This document shows, piece after piece, positions 51,138 through 59,941 of a stretch of 64,000 bases of DNA. Under the pieces are notes generated by a model that searched no databases, had not been told where the DNA came from, and was given only the letters and a program-made list of their open reading frames with translations. Position 1 is the stretch's first letter. Every line of letters starts with the position of its first letter. The DNA is taken from positions 1-64,000 of the forward strand of contig CANPMT010000005.1 in NCBI GenBank assembly GCA_947575235.1, written 5' to 3'. Both the position numbers and the translations under genes were made by a program. The DNA comes from an uncultured Porphyromonadaceae bacterium. Lineage in GTDB: Bacteria > Bacteroidota > Bacteroidia > Bacteroidales > Muribaculaceae.

Positions 51138-52436
51138 TTATTTAAGGCGGCTGAAGCTATATCCGAACCTTTCGAAGGCTGCTCTCTCCAACTCTTCCCT
51201 GAACTGTGGCGCCGCAATGGATATCAGCAAACGCGCCCTCTCAGGCAATGATTTTCCTCTCAGATTAACCACACCATATTCAGTGGCCACATAGTGTGTC
51301 TGGAAGCGTGTGGTGACCACGCCTGCGCCCGGAGTCAACACGGGTTTGATCTTATTCTCCCCCTTGTTGGTGGTGGCAAGCATAGCAAGGAATGACTTGC
51401 CACCCTCGCTGCGGGATGAACCGTATACGAAGTCATGCTGTCCACCGATGCCGGAATAGATTCTCGTGCCGATAGAATCGGCGCAAATCTGTCCTGTAAG
51501 GTCAATCTCCAGACAAGAGTTTATTGACATCACCTTAGGATTCTGTCCAATTATGAACGGGTCGTTTGTCCACGCCACATCCTTCATGACAATATCCTTG
51601 TTGCCGTCCATAAACCTGTATAATTCCTTCGATCCAAGTGCGAGTGATGCGACAGACTTACCCGGCATTATAACCTTCTCTGAATTGTCGATTATACCTT
51701 TCTCTATAAGCGGGAGCACACCGTCAGTCATAGCTTCGGTATGCAGACCTAAATGTCGATGATCTGACAATGCGCGGATAATCGCGTTAGGTATGCCACC
51801 GACACCAATCTGGAGCGTGGCTCCGTCAGGAATCAATTCGGCGATATGGTTGCCTATCTGAATCTCCTTCTCAGTGGGTGCTGATGTCGGCACTTCTACA
51901 AGAGGTTCGTCAACTCTGACAGCGGCTGCCAATCTGTCGACGTGTATCATGGCATCACCATAAGAGAATGGCACGTTCGGGTTGATTTGGGCAATGACAA
52001 TATCAGCACATTCCACAGCTGATGTGGCTACATCGGCTGATACACCGAAACTGACAAATCCATCTTCATTCGGCTCCGAACAGTTTATGAGAGCGACGTC
52101 AACTTTCCATATGCCACTTCTGAAAAGAGCAGGCACTTCGCCAAGGAAACAGGGTGTTGTCTCACCATATCCCGCATTGATCCATTTCCTTACAGAATTG
52201 CTGACAAAGAAACTGTCAACTATGAAACTCTCCTTATACTCCTCCTTGCAATAAGGAGCCTCACCCTTGGCCACGGCAAACCCTGAATAGAGTGTCACAT
52301 CACGAAGTTCATTGCCCCGTTCAGTCATTGCCTCCACCAGTTTCTCGGGTATTGATGTGCTACCCTGGATATAGACGTGCTGGCCGCTTCTGATAAGCTT
52401 GACAGCCTCAGATGCGCTTACATAATTAATGCTCAT
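51138..52436 (-). CDS. acetyl-CoA hydrolase/CoA-transferase family protein
   Basis: 432 residues, 4-hydroxybutyrate CoA-transferase-like class I family. N-terminal EAVKLIRSGQHVYIQGSTSIPE, the glycine-rich GATLQIGVGGIPNAII, and LHTEAMTDGVLPLIEKG, where the Glu is the expected CoA-thioester-forming residue; C-terminal GIGGQHDFVYGSSRSEGGKS. It moves CoA between acyl-CoA and a free acid. As the last gene of the ior operon, overlapping the aminotransferase by 11 bases, it could take CoA from aryl-acetyl-CoA onto acetate or another short acid, saving the thioester energy. Exact acids are inferred. Confidence 0.85.
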   Translation of the reverse strand: MSINYVSASEAVKLIRSGQHVYIQGSTSIPEKLVEAMTERGNELRDVTLYSGFAVAKGEAPYCKEEYKESFIVDSFFVSNSVRKWINAGYGETTPCFLGEVPALFRSGIWKVDVALINCSEPNEDGFVSFGVSADVATSAVECADIVIAQINPNVPFSYGDAMIHVDRLAAAVRVDEPLVEVPTSAPTEKEIQIGNHIAELIPDGATLQIGVGGIPNAIIRALSDHRHLGLHTEAMTDGVLPLIEKGIIDNSEKVIMPGKSVASLALGSKELYRFMDGNKDIVMKDVAWTNDPFIIGQNPKVMSINSCLEIDLTGQICADSIGTRIYSGIGGQHDFVYGSSRSEGGKSFLAMLATTNKGENKIKPVLTPGAGVVTTRFQTHYVATEYGVVNLRGKSLPERARLLISIAAPQFREELERAAFERFGYSFSRLK

Positions 52437-53730
52437 TGTGGAATAATTTTAGACGCTCGGAGAGCTGTGAGAATACCTCGTCAGAGTCAACTTTCGATAC
52501 GCAGATTCTCACACCATCCTGCACACTCCCCGTACATGGAAGCGCGATAGTGGCGATGCCGAATCTGAGCAGTTCCTTCTGGAGTTGCTCGCTGTCCATA
52601 CCGGGATATGCGGCTGTGAAGAAGAATCCGTCAGAGATGTCTCTGCCATCGTCGTCAGAGTAGACAATATGGAATCCGTTCTTCTTGAACAATTCTTTGA
52701 GAATATGTGCCCGTCGACCGTATTCTGAACAGTTGCCCACAAAGTCAAGTTTCCCCTCACAGGCTGCATCAAGCATCGACGCGAGTGCATACTGTGCGGA
52801 GTGAGACGTGCCTGACGATGCGGTGTATAATACACCGTAAACATAGCAATCGCCGAAATTGGCCATCTCATAGAATTTCTCAAGGAAGGGATACTTACGC
52901 TCATATACCTCCTTGCTCATGCAAACCAGGGCGATTCTCTGGCCTGCATAGCTGAATATTTTGGAGGCAGAAATGAAGAGAATATAGTTGTCGGTATACT
53001 TACCTATGCTCGACACAAATGGGGCCTTTCCCGGGCTTCCAACATACTCTCTGAAGTCCATCCCGAGGTATGCAAGATCCTCCATTACAATCACGTCATA
53101 TTTGGTGGCCAGTTCACCGATAATTTTAAGTTCCTCATCGGTGAAATTAGTCCATGCCGGATTATTGGGATTGCTGTAGATCATACCCGTCACACGACCG
53201 CTCTTCAGGATGCTTTCAAGCTTCTCCGCGAGTTTCTCGCCACGATAGTCATATATGTCGAAATCCTCCGTGCGGAAGCCGAGCAATTTGGCCTGGTTTC
53301 TCTGAGCCGGGAAACCGGGATTAATGAAAAGCATGGTGTCTTTCTCCGGGATTCTCTGCTTAAGCAGGAGCATCATGGTGAATGTCCCCTGCATGGATCC
53401 TACAGTAGGTATGATACAGAAAGGGGGTATGTCAAGATCGAGGAAAGCCTTGACAAACTTGCTGCCATTCTCCTTCAGCGGTTTGATACCTGCGATATCA
53501 GGATATACCCCTGCCACTCCTGCTTTGAGAGCGTCCATCTCCGCGTCAATTCCTACCGCTTCAGGGGGGAGACCCGGGTTGCCCAACTCAAGATGTACGA
53601 AATTCTCTTCAGATATATTTTCAAGTGCCTTGGAGAGTGTGCATATCTGTCGGATTGTCGCCGACAGGAGGTTGGTTATCCCAACCTCCCCGATGCTCTT
53701 CTCAAGCACATCACGTTCTATCGGTAACAT
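52426..53730 (-). CDS. pyridoxal-phosphate aminotransferase, probably aromatic
   Basis: About 434 residues from ATG 53730 (MLPIERDVLEK), which sits four bases after iorB; a longer frame would overlap iorB. Fold type I aminotransferase: GNPGLPPEAV, Asn-Pro motif SNPNNPAWTNF, EDLAYLGMDF, PLP Lys257 in SASKIFSYAGQRIAL and a C-terminal Arg-rich strand. Class I/II enzymes of this type transaminate aromatic or branched amino acids to 2-oxoacids. Position between iorB and a CoA-transferase points to feeding aryl-pyruvates to IorAB. Confidence 0.85.
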   Translation of the reverse strand: MLPIERDVLEKSIGEVGITNLLSATIRQICTLSKALENISEENFVHLELGNPGLPPEAVGIDAEMDALKAGVAGVYPDIAGIKPLKENGSKFVKAFLDLDIPPFCIIPTVGSMQGTFTMMLLLKQRIPEKDTMLFINPGFPAQRNQAKLLGFRTEDFDIYDYRGEKLAEKLESILKSGRVTGMIYSNPNNPAWTNFTDEELKIIGELATKYDVIVMEDLAYLGMDFREYVGSPGKAPFVSSIGKYTDNYILFISASKIFSYAGQRIALVCMSKEVYERKYPFLEKFYEMANFGDCYVYGVLYTASSGTSHSAQYALASMLDAACEGKLDFVGNCSEYGRRAHILKELFKKNGFHIVYSDDDGRDISDGFFFTAAYPGMDSEQLQKELLRFGIATIALPCTGSVQDGVRICVSKVDSDEVFSQLSERLKLFHNEH

Positions 53731-53734
53731 ATGT

Positions 53735-54322
53735 TCAAGATTTGGAATTATCAGTTGCTGTCTCCCTGCCGGCACGGAATGCGGCAAGGTTCATCTCCAC
53801 CATTTTCTCACCCTTTCTGGCGAACACCTCTTCAAGGGCCTTTTCAAGCTTCTCAGGCTCCAGTTTGAGGAAGGGTGAGGCTGCACCCAAAAGCACCATA
53901 TTGGATGCGCGTGGTGAGGCCACTTTCTGAGCGAGCTCCTCCATATCGAAGGCCACTACATTCCCCAGTCCGTTTATCTCCTTCATCACCTCCTCGATGT
54001 CGGGATAGTTGGGTATATTCACAACAGGGCGGCTGTTGGTTACAATCCAGCCATCCTTTTTGAGGAAGGGGAGATAGCGGAGCGCCTCCATAGGCTCAAG
54101 CGAGATAATGATATCGGCTGAGGCAAGAGGGATTATATCAGAGGCCACGGGGGTATCCGATATTCTAAGGTTTGACTGCACGTCGCCACCTCGCTGGCTC
54201 ATGCCATGCACTTCGGCCTGCTTTACATAAAGGTTCTCGTTCAAGGCAGCTTTGCCTATGATTGTGGCAATGGAAAGTATCCCCTGACCACCTACTCCGG
54301 CCAGGATTATGTCTGTTTTCAT
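53735..54322 (-). CDS. iorB: indolepyruvate oxidoreductase subunit beta
   Basis: 195 residues; gamma-type domain of 2-oxoacid:acceptor oxidoreductases: ILAGVGGQGILSIATIIGKAA (6-26), KQAEVHGMSQRGGDVQSNLRISD, and SPRASNMVLLGAASPFL. With IorA it oxidatively decarboxylates aryl-pyruvates (indole-, phenyl-, hydroxyphenylpyruvate) to aryl-acetyl-CoA, passing electrons to ferredoxin. Lies 19 bases after iorA. Confidence 0.92.
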   Translation of the reverse strand: MKTDIILAGVGGQGILSIATIIGKAALNENLYVKQAEVHGMSQRGGDVQSNLRISDTPVASDIIPLASADIIISLEPMEALRYLPFLKKDGWIVTNSRPVVNIPNYPDIEEVMKEINGLGNVVAFDMEELAQKVASPRASNMVLLGAASPFLKLEPEKLEKALEEVFARKGEKMVEMNLAAFRAGRETATDNSKS

Positions 54323-54341
54323 GATAGTTCAGATATTTGTT

Positions 54342-55967
54342 TCAAGATTTTTTCTGGGTCGCGTGTCTTCTTGCAACCTGGATGCACTCTCTGCGTGACA
54401 CGATTACCGACAGACCGGGATAATCGATCTCGCTCTTGAACAGAGCCTTCATCTCCCCGAGGTTTTTCGGTAGCGACGTGATGGTGCGCACATGGTCAGG
54501 ATCGGCTCCCAGCCCAAGACAGATGCTCTCGAGTTTACCGGTGCCAGCTGAATCCTGGCCTCCGGTCATGCCTGTTGTGAGATTGTCGGAGATAATCACA
54601 GTGATATTACTGTTCTCGTTTATGGCGTCGAGCAATCCGGTCATTCCTGAGTGTGTGAAGGTGGAGTCGCCAATTATGGCCACGGCCGGATGCTGGCCTG
54701 CGTCGGCGGCACCTTTCGCCATAGTTATCGAGGCTCCCATATCCACGCATGTGTCGATTGCATTGAAGGGTGAGAGGAAGCCGAGGGTATAGCAACCGAT
54801 ATCACCGAACACTCTCGGATTCTCATACTCTGCGAGAACCTCGTTAAGCGCATGGTAGACATCCTGGTGGCCGCAGCCCTGGCAGAGAGCGGGCGGACGG
54901 GCAACAACCTTATCAGATACACCTTTCGACTCCTTCTTTGTGAGGTGGGCGTAGCCGGGGGCTGATTTCGCCACAGCTGCCGCCACAATATCGGGTGTGA
55001 GCTCACCGGTGCGTTCAACCTCGCCTGAGAGTCGGCCGTAGATCTTTGCATTATCCATCAGACCGCGCAATTTTGTCTCAATGAAGGGCTGGCCCTCCTC
55101 AAGCACAAGCACTCTGGCGCATTCATCCATAAGGCGGCGGATCATATGCTTGGGAAGAGGATACTGTGATATTTTTACAGTGGGGAAAGGTATTCCGTCA
55201 GGGAAGAGTTCGCTGAGATAATTGAAGGCGATTCCGTTGACGATTATGCCAAGCGACTTGTCAGCAGCGTCGATATAGCGGTTGAAGGGTGAGTTCTCCG
55301 AGGCGGCCTGGATTGATTTATAGTCCTCAAGGAGACGTTTATATCTCTGTCTTGAGATTGCTGGCATCAGAACCCACTGACGGGGATTTGCGGGATAATG
55401 TATCTCATTCTGCGGGGCTGCCTCCTCAGGCACCTCTACCACTGCTCTTGAATGGCTGAGACGGGTCACCATTCTCAGAAGAACCGGAAGCCCGTATTTC
55501 TCCGACATAGAGAAGGCGTGGCCCATCATATCGAAGGCCTCCTGCTGGTCGGAGGGTTCCAATATGGGAAGATATGCGAAGTCGCCGTAGAATCTTGAGT
55601 CCTGCTCATTCTGGGAACTGTGCATCGAGGGATCGTCGGCCGCTATCACAACCAGGCCACCGTTGGCACCGGTCATAGAGGAATTTACAAACGGGTCGGC
55701 TGCCACGTTCATGCCGACATGTTTCATGGTAACAATGGCACGTTTGCCACAGAAAGACATTCCAAGAGCCTCCTCCATGGCTGTCTTCTCGTTGGCTGAC
55801 CAGGATGAGTGTATGTTGCGTTCCTTGGTCAATCCTGCCTGCTGAATGAATTCCAGAATCTCGGTTGAAGGTGTGCCGGGATAACCGTATGCACCTGAAA
55901 GTCCGGAATAGAGCGCGCCCATTGCAAGCGCCTCGTCCCCTAATAATAGGCATTTGTTCTTTTTCAT
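54342..55967 (-). CDS. iorA: indolepyruvate oxidoreductase subunit alpha, no ferredoxin tail
   Basis: 541 residues. Pyrimidine-binding half with GALYSGLSGAYGYPGTPSTEI and HVGMNVAADPFVNS; TPP-binding half with CQGCGHQDVYHALNE, FGDIGCYTLGF and IIGDSTFTHSGMTGLLDAINENSN, the GDS...N site. It ends ECIQVARRHATQKKS, so the cysteine-rich 2[4Fe-4S] ferredoxin domain found at the C-terminus of archaeal IorA is absent. Electron exit must use another iron-sulfur protein. First gene of the four-gene operon. Confidence 0.9.
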   Translation of the reverse strand: MKKNKCLLLGDEALAMGALYSGLSGAYGYPGTPSTEILEFIQQAGLTKERNIHSSWSANEKTAMEEALGMSFCGKRAIVTMKHVGMNVAADPFVNSSMTGANGGLVVIAADDPSMHSSQNEQDSRFYGDFAYLPILEPSDQQEAFDMMGHAFSMSEKYGLPVLLRMVTRLSHSRAVVEVPEEAAPQNEIHYPANPRQWVLMPAISRQRYKRLLEDYKSIQAASENSPFNRYIDAADKSLGIIVNGIAFNYLSELFPDGIPFPTVKISQYPLPKHMIRRLMDECARVLVLEEGQPFIETKLRGLMDNAKIYGRLSGEVERTGELTPDIVAAAVAKSAPGYAHLTKKESKGVSDKVVARPPALCQGCGHQDVYHALNEVLAEYENPRVFGDIGCYTLGFLSPFNAIDTCVDMGASITMAKGAADAGQHPAVAIIGDSTFTHSGMTGLLDAINENSNITVIISDNLTTGMTGGQDSAGTGKLESICLGLGADPDHVRTITSLPKNLGEMKALFKSEIDYPGLSVIVSRRECIQVARRHATQKKS

Positions 55968-56064
55968 GACATTGATATTAATTTATAATCCAATTTGACG
56001 ATGTGGGTTTACAATTGTCAAGAGGGATATTTGGTTGGTATGGTATTGTCAGGTTTTCTACTTG

Positions 56065-56096
56065 CAAATATATGAAAGTTAATCGTAAAAAACAAG
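56065..56096 (-). promoter_or_regulatory. promoter of the ior operon
   Basis: Minus-strand -7 TATATTTG (56065-56072) and a -33-like CTTG (56093-56096), spacer 20, about 95 bases before iorA. Confidence 0.65.
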
Positions 56097-56131
56097 TGGT
56101 TGAATAAAAATAGTATAAAAAATTTAAGGGT

Positions 56132-56163
56132 CTTGCTTTTTCAACTCTTTATGGCTAATTTTG
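56132..56163 (+). promoter_or_regulatory. promoter of the S1/P1 nuclease gene
   Basis: -33-like CTTG (56132-56135), -7 TAATTTTG (56156-56163), spacer 20; leader about 75 bases. Confidence 0.65.
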
Positions 56164-56242
56164 TAAGTTGATTGGTTTCGGCTCAGCCGTAGGCCTCACT
56201 GACAATTTTAAGAAATAGCAAAACAGACTCTAAGACAACATA

Positions 56243-57064
56243 ATGTTATCTATCAACAGAAACTTATTGACCGCATCTCTCCTTCTCTCATCTCTGGCAT
56301 CTTTCGGCTGGGGGCAGAAGGGGCACGATGTCACGGCCTATATAGCGGAATGCAATCTCACTCCCGCCACTCTTGACTCCGTATCCTCTCTGCTTGACGG
56401 GAAGTCAATGGTCTATTATGCCAACTGGATGGACAATGCCTCATATACCGAACCATACGCCTATACCAAGACCTGGCATTACAAGAATATCGATGCTCAT
56501 GAGAGGTATGAGGATGCACATATGAATGAGAAAGGTGATATTGTGAAGGCTCTGGAAAACCAGATCTCGATTCTCCGTGACAGGAATGTGCCGAAAGCTG
56601 AGAAAGCCCTTGCCCTGAAGATGGTGATGCATTTCCTCGGCGACATCCATCAGCCCATGCATATGGGGCACGCTTCGGATCTCGGCGGCAATCTTTGTAA
56701 GGTAAACTTCTTCGGGGAGGATTCCGACCTGCATACCGTATGGGACACCATGTTGCCTGAAGCAGCTCACAAGTGGAGCTATACCGAATGGCGCGAGCAG
56801 CTTGACCGCCCCGGCAATGAGGATGCAAAAGCGCTTGTGAAGGATGGAACTCCGGCCTCCTGGGGTAAGGAGACCTTCGGAATATGCTCGGAGGTATATG
56901 ACGCTACTCCTGAAGGAACCGGGATAAGCTACGATTATGTGGCACAGTGGACTCCAGTGGTGGAGAACCAGTTGCTCAAAGGTGGATTGCGTCTCGCCGA
57001 CATACTCAATTCAGTGTTCGACCCTTCTTATCAACCATTGAATTCATTCGTAAATCATAGATAA
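56243..57064 (+). CDS. S1/P1-type zinc nuclease, secreted
   Basis: 273 residues. Signal peptide 1-22, so the mature protein starts with Trp23 in WGQKGHDV, the N-terminal Trp that ligates zinc in this family. Other ligands: MDNASY and HYKNIDAH segments, HFLGDIHQPMHMGHASDLGGN and DLHTVWDTML. Cleaves single-stranded DNA and RNA, usually with 3'-nucleotidase activity, in the periplasm or outside the cell, giving nucleotides or phosphate. The HsdR_N-type gene follows after one base. Confidence 0.9.
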   Translation: MLSINRNLLTASLLLSSLASFGWGQKGHDVTAYIAECNLTPATLDSVSSLLDGKSMVYYANWMDNASYTEPYAYTKTWHYKNIDAHERYEDAHMNEKGDIVKALENQISILRDRNVPKAEKALALKMVMHFLGDIHQPMHMGHASDLGGNLCKVNFFGEDSDLHTVWDTMLPEAAHKWSYTEWREQLDRPGNEDAKALVKDGTPASWGKETFGICSEVYDATPEGTGISYDYVAQWTPVVENQLLKGGLRLADILNSVFDPSYQPLNSFVNHR

Positions 57065-57065
57065 A

Positions 57066-57569
57066 TTGGATATAAACGGTTCTTGTTCTCTCCCGATTCT
57101 GAATCTTCCCTACGCGCAGATGAAGCTACAGCAGACGGATGACGGCGCAGTGAAAGTATTTGACGCCATGCGGCAGAAATATCTCATTCTCACCCCCGAG
57201 GAGTATGTGCGCCAGCAGTTCACGGCATGGATGCGTGAGTGTCTCGGGTATCCGCAGAGCCTTATGGGAAATGAGGTGAGCATTAATCTGAATGGCACAA
57301 GGAAACGCTGCGATACGGTTGTTTTTCGCCCTGATGGCTCTCCGCTCATGATTGTGGAGTATAAGGCGCCTGAAATCAAGATCAGTCAGGCTGTCTTTGA
57401 CCAGATAGCAAGATACAGCATAGTTCTGCGGGCTCCCTTCCTTACAGTCTCGAATGGACTGAGTCATTTCTGCTGTGAGTTCGACTACTCCTCGTCAAGC
57501 TACCGTTTTTTCAAAACAATCCCCCATTACACACAGATAAAAGATTATGGAAACATCCAACCCGTATAA
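57066..57569 (+). CDS. HsdR_N-type PD-(D/E)XK protein
   Basis: 167 residues starting with TTG; an internal ATG at 57120 is possible but would cut the conserved LPILNLPYAQMKL block. Nuclease-fold motif: RCDTVVF (Asp) then LMIVEYKAPE (ExK), with a following QIARYSIVLRAPFLTVSNG. This HsdR_N-like domain is stand-alone here, without methylase or specificity subunits, and is a common single gene in Bacteroidetes. Its 3' end overlaps the UvrD-type helicase gene by 23 bases, suggesting joint DNA processing; function unproven. Confidence 0.8.
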   Translation: MDINGSCSLPILNLPYAQMKLQQTDDGAVKVFDAMRQKYLILTPEEYVRQQFTAWMRECLGYPQSLMGNEVSINLNGTRKRCDTVVFRPDGSPLMIVEYKAPEIKISQAVFDQIARYSIVLRAPFLTVSNGLSHFCCEFDYSSSSYRFFKTIPHYTQIKDYGNIQPV

Positions 57570-59895
57570 TTATCTTGATTTGCTCAACGAGCAGCAACGT
57601 GAGGCTGTGGTATATAAGGATGGTCCCTCACTGGTGATTGCCGGTGCCGGCTCGGGCAAGACAAGGGTCCTGACATATAAGATTGTGGATCTTCTCCGCA
57701 ACGGATTCGAGCCTTACCGGATTATGGCGCTCACATTCACCAACAAGGCTGCCCGTGAGATGAAGGAACGTATCACGGCGATAGTCGGCGAGAAGATATC
57801 ATCGCGGCTGTGGATGGGCACGTTTCACTCCGTGTTTCTGCGCATACTGAGAAGCCATGCTGAAGTCTTGGGTTACAAGCCGGGTTTCACCATCTATGAT
57901 GCCGCTGATTCAAAATCGCTTGTCAAGCTGATTGTAAAGGATCTTGACCTGGATGAGAAGGTATATAAACCGGCGGCTTTAGCTTCGGCCATATCGAATG
58001 CCAAGAATGCCATGGTAACCCCTGACCAGTATATACTTGACCGCGACAATTATGAGAACGACCGACGTGCTAAACGCCCCTTGACAGGACAGATCTACAA
58101 AATGTATTGCGAACGCTGCAAGGTGGCCAATGCCATGGACTTCGATGATATCCTCGTCAACATCAACCTGCTGTTGCGTGATTACCCCGACATCTGCCGG
58201 CATTACCAGGAGTTCTTCAGATACATCCTTGTCGATGAGTATCAGGACACGAATTTCGCACAGCATCTCATTGTGAGCCAGCTGGCCGGTACCGCCAACA
58301 GAATCTGCGCTGTGGGCGACGATGCCCAGAGCATCTATTCATTCCGTGGCGCGGATATCGGTAATATACTGAACCTGGAGAAGAGATATCCCGGTCTTAG
58401 GGTGTTCAAGCTTGAACGTAACTACCGATCCACCCAGAATATCATCAATGCCGCAGGGAGTCTCATTGAGAAGAATACCCGGCAGATGAGAAAGAATGTT
58501 TTCAGTAAGAATGAACCGGGGGAGCAGATCAACGTAGTGAAGACATACAGTGATATGGAGGAGGCCTTCATGGTTGCCAACCTTATCAGCAAGTCAAAAC
58601 TCACCCATCATGACAGTCTTGAGGATTATGCCATACTATACCGCACGAATGCCCAGTCGCGAGTGCTTGAGGAGTCGTTGAGGAAGCGCAACATAGCCTA
58701 CCGTATCTATGGCGGCCTCTCCTTCTATCAGCGCAAGGAGGTAAAGGATATGGTGGCCTATTTCCGTCTCAGCGTGAATCCGTCGGACGACGAGGCATTG
58801 CGCCGCATCATCAACTATCCGGCACGCGGGATTGGCGAGACCACTCTCAAGAAACTGCAGACTGTCGCCGTGGCTGAGAGAAAGAGCCTGTGGGATGTGA
58901 TAACAAACTCAGATCTCAAGGCTGCCGGACTCAACGCAGGCACAATCTCCAAACTGGCAAAATTCGCAGAACTTATCCAGCTCTTTATTGATGATAACCT
59001 ACGCGGAGCCACGGCATATGAGCTCGGACAGCTGATATTCAACCGTACCGGTATTCTGACGCTCCTTGCCCATGATTCCACTCCTGAAAGCATAAGCCGC
59101 CAGGAGAACCTTCAGGAGATTCTGGCCGGATTGAAAGATTTCGTAGACCTCCGTGAGCAGACCGGTGTGGAGGAACGCGACATGAAGGCATTCCTTTCGG
59201 AAGTAATGCTTGCAACCGACCAGGACACTACCGACGACGATGACCAGCCAAAGGTGACGCTGATGACTGTGCATGCCTCAAAGGGACTTGAATTCAAGCA
59301 TGTCTTCATCGTGGGCGTGGAGGAGGATCTCTTCCCTTCGTCGATGAGCCAGGAAACACTCGCCCAGATCGAGGAGGAGCGCAGGCTTCTTTATGTGGCC
59401 ATAACAAGAGCCAAGAGCACTTGTACGCTCACATATGCCGGAAGCCGGTTCAGGAACGGGCAGACCGTAATGACAAGCCCCTCGCGCTTCCTCAGCGATA
59501 TCGACACACGTTTCCTGCACTTCCAGATGTCGAAGAATATGATTGGCGAGGAGACATCTTTCACCAATCCTCTGGCCAATTACGGGGCCGACCGCTTTGG
59601 TGGCTATTCCCGTGGCGCATCGGGTTTCACCCAGAGAAAGAGCCAGACAGCTTCCTGTCCGTCAGAGATGAAGAGCCTGCGGCAGACTGTCAGTGCCGGA
59701 AGTGGAATTACCCCCCAGCATACCGCTGACGAGGTCAGGGAGGGTTCGGTAATCAGCCATGAACGCTTTGGGAAGGGGCGTGTTATAAAGAAGGCACAGA
59801 TTTCAGGTGAGGATATGATAACCGTTGATTTCGGAGTGGTGGGAATAAAGAAGCTGTTACTCAAGTTCGCCAAATTCTCGATCATCAGTTATTAA
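57547..59895 (+). CDS. UvrD/PcrA-family 3'-5' DNA helicase
   Basis: 782 residues. SF1A motifs: AGAGSGKTRVLTYKI (32-46), ALTFTNKAAREMKERI, DFDDILVN, ILVDEYQDTNFAQ, VGDDAQSIYSFRGAD, LERNYRSTQNI, VTLMTVHASKGLEFKHVFIVG and RRLLYVAITRAK. A C-terminal tail (about 700-782) ends with a PcrA-like Tudor-type segment, SVISHERFGKGRVIKK then MITVDFGVVGIKKL. Mismatch and excision repair or replication-conflict helicase. Overlaps the preceding gene by 23 bases. Confidence 0.93.
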   Translation: METSNPYNYLDLLNEQQREAVVYKDGPSLVIAGAGSGKTRVLTYKIVDLLRNGFEPYRIMALTFTNKAAREMKERITAIVGEKISSRLWMGTFHSVFLRILRSHAEVLGYKPGFTIYDAADSKSLVKLIVKDLDLDEKVYKPAALASAISNAKNAMVTPDQYILDRDNYENDRRAKRPLTGQIYKMYCERCKVANAMDFDDILVNINLLLRDYPDICRHYQEFFRYILVDEYQDTNFAQHLIVSQLAGTANRICAVGDDAQSIYSFRGADIGNILNLEKRYPGLRVFKLERNYRSTQNIINAAGSLIEKNTRQMRKNVFSKNEPGEQINVVKTYSDMEEAFMVANLISKSKLTHHDSLEDYAILYRTNAQSRVLEESLRKRNIAYRIYGGLSFYQRKEVKDMVAYFRLSVNPSDDEALRRIINYPARGIGETTLKKLQTVAVAERKSLWDVITNSDLKAAGLNAGTISKLAKFAELIQLFIDDNLRGATAYELGQLIFNRTGILTLLAHDSTPESISRQENLQEILAGLKDFVDLREQTGVEERDMKAFLSEVMLATDQDTTDDDDQPKVTLMTVHASKGLEFKHVFIVGVEEDLFPSSMSQETLAQIEEERRLLYVAITRAKSTCTLTYAGSRFRNGQTVMTSPSRFLSDIDTRFLHFQMSKNMIGEETSFTNPLANYGADRFGGYSRGASGFTQRKSQTASCPSEMKSLRQTVSAGSGITPQHTADEVREGSVISHERFGKGRVIKKAQISGEDMITVDFGVVGIKKLLLKFAKFSIISY

Positions 59896-59941
59896 GTTTG
59901 AAACTGTTTCGTATGACAAAGAAAAAATTAAAACAAGAGAT

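Noticed and set aside
52426-53787. Longer start for the aminotransferase
   Set aside because: It would overlap iorB by more than 50 bases and add a non-conserved start; the ATG at 53730 sits just after the iorB stop.
57066-57569. Remnant type I restriction system
   Set aside because: There is no methylase, specificity or motor gene in the window, and small HsdR_N proteins are common single genes in this phylum.
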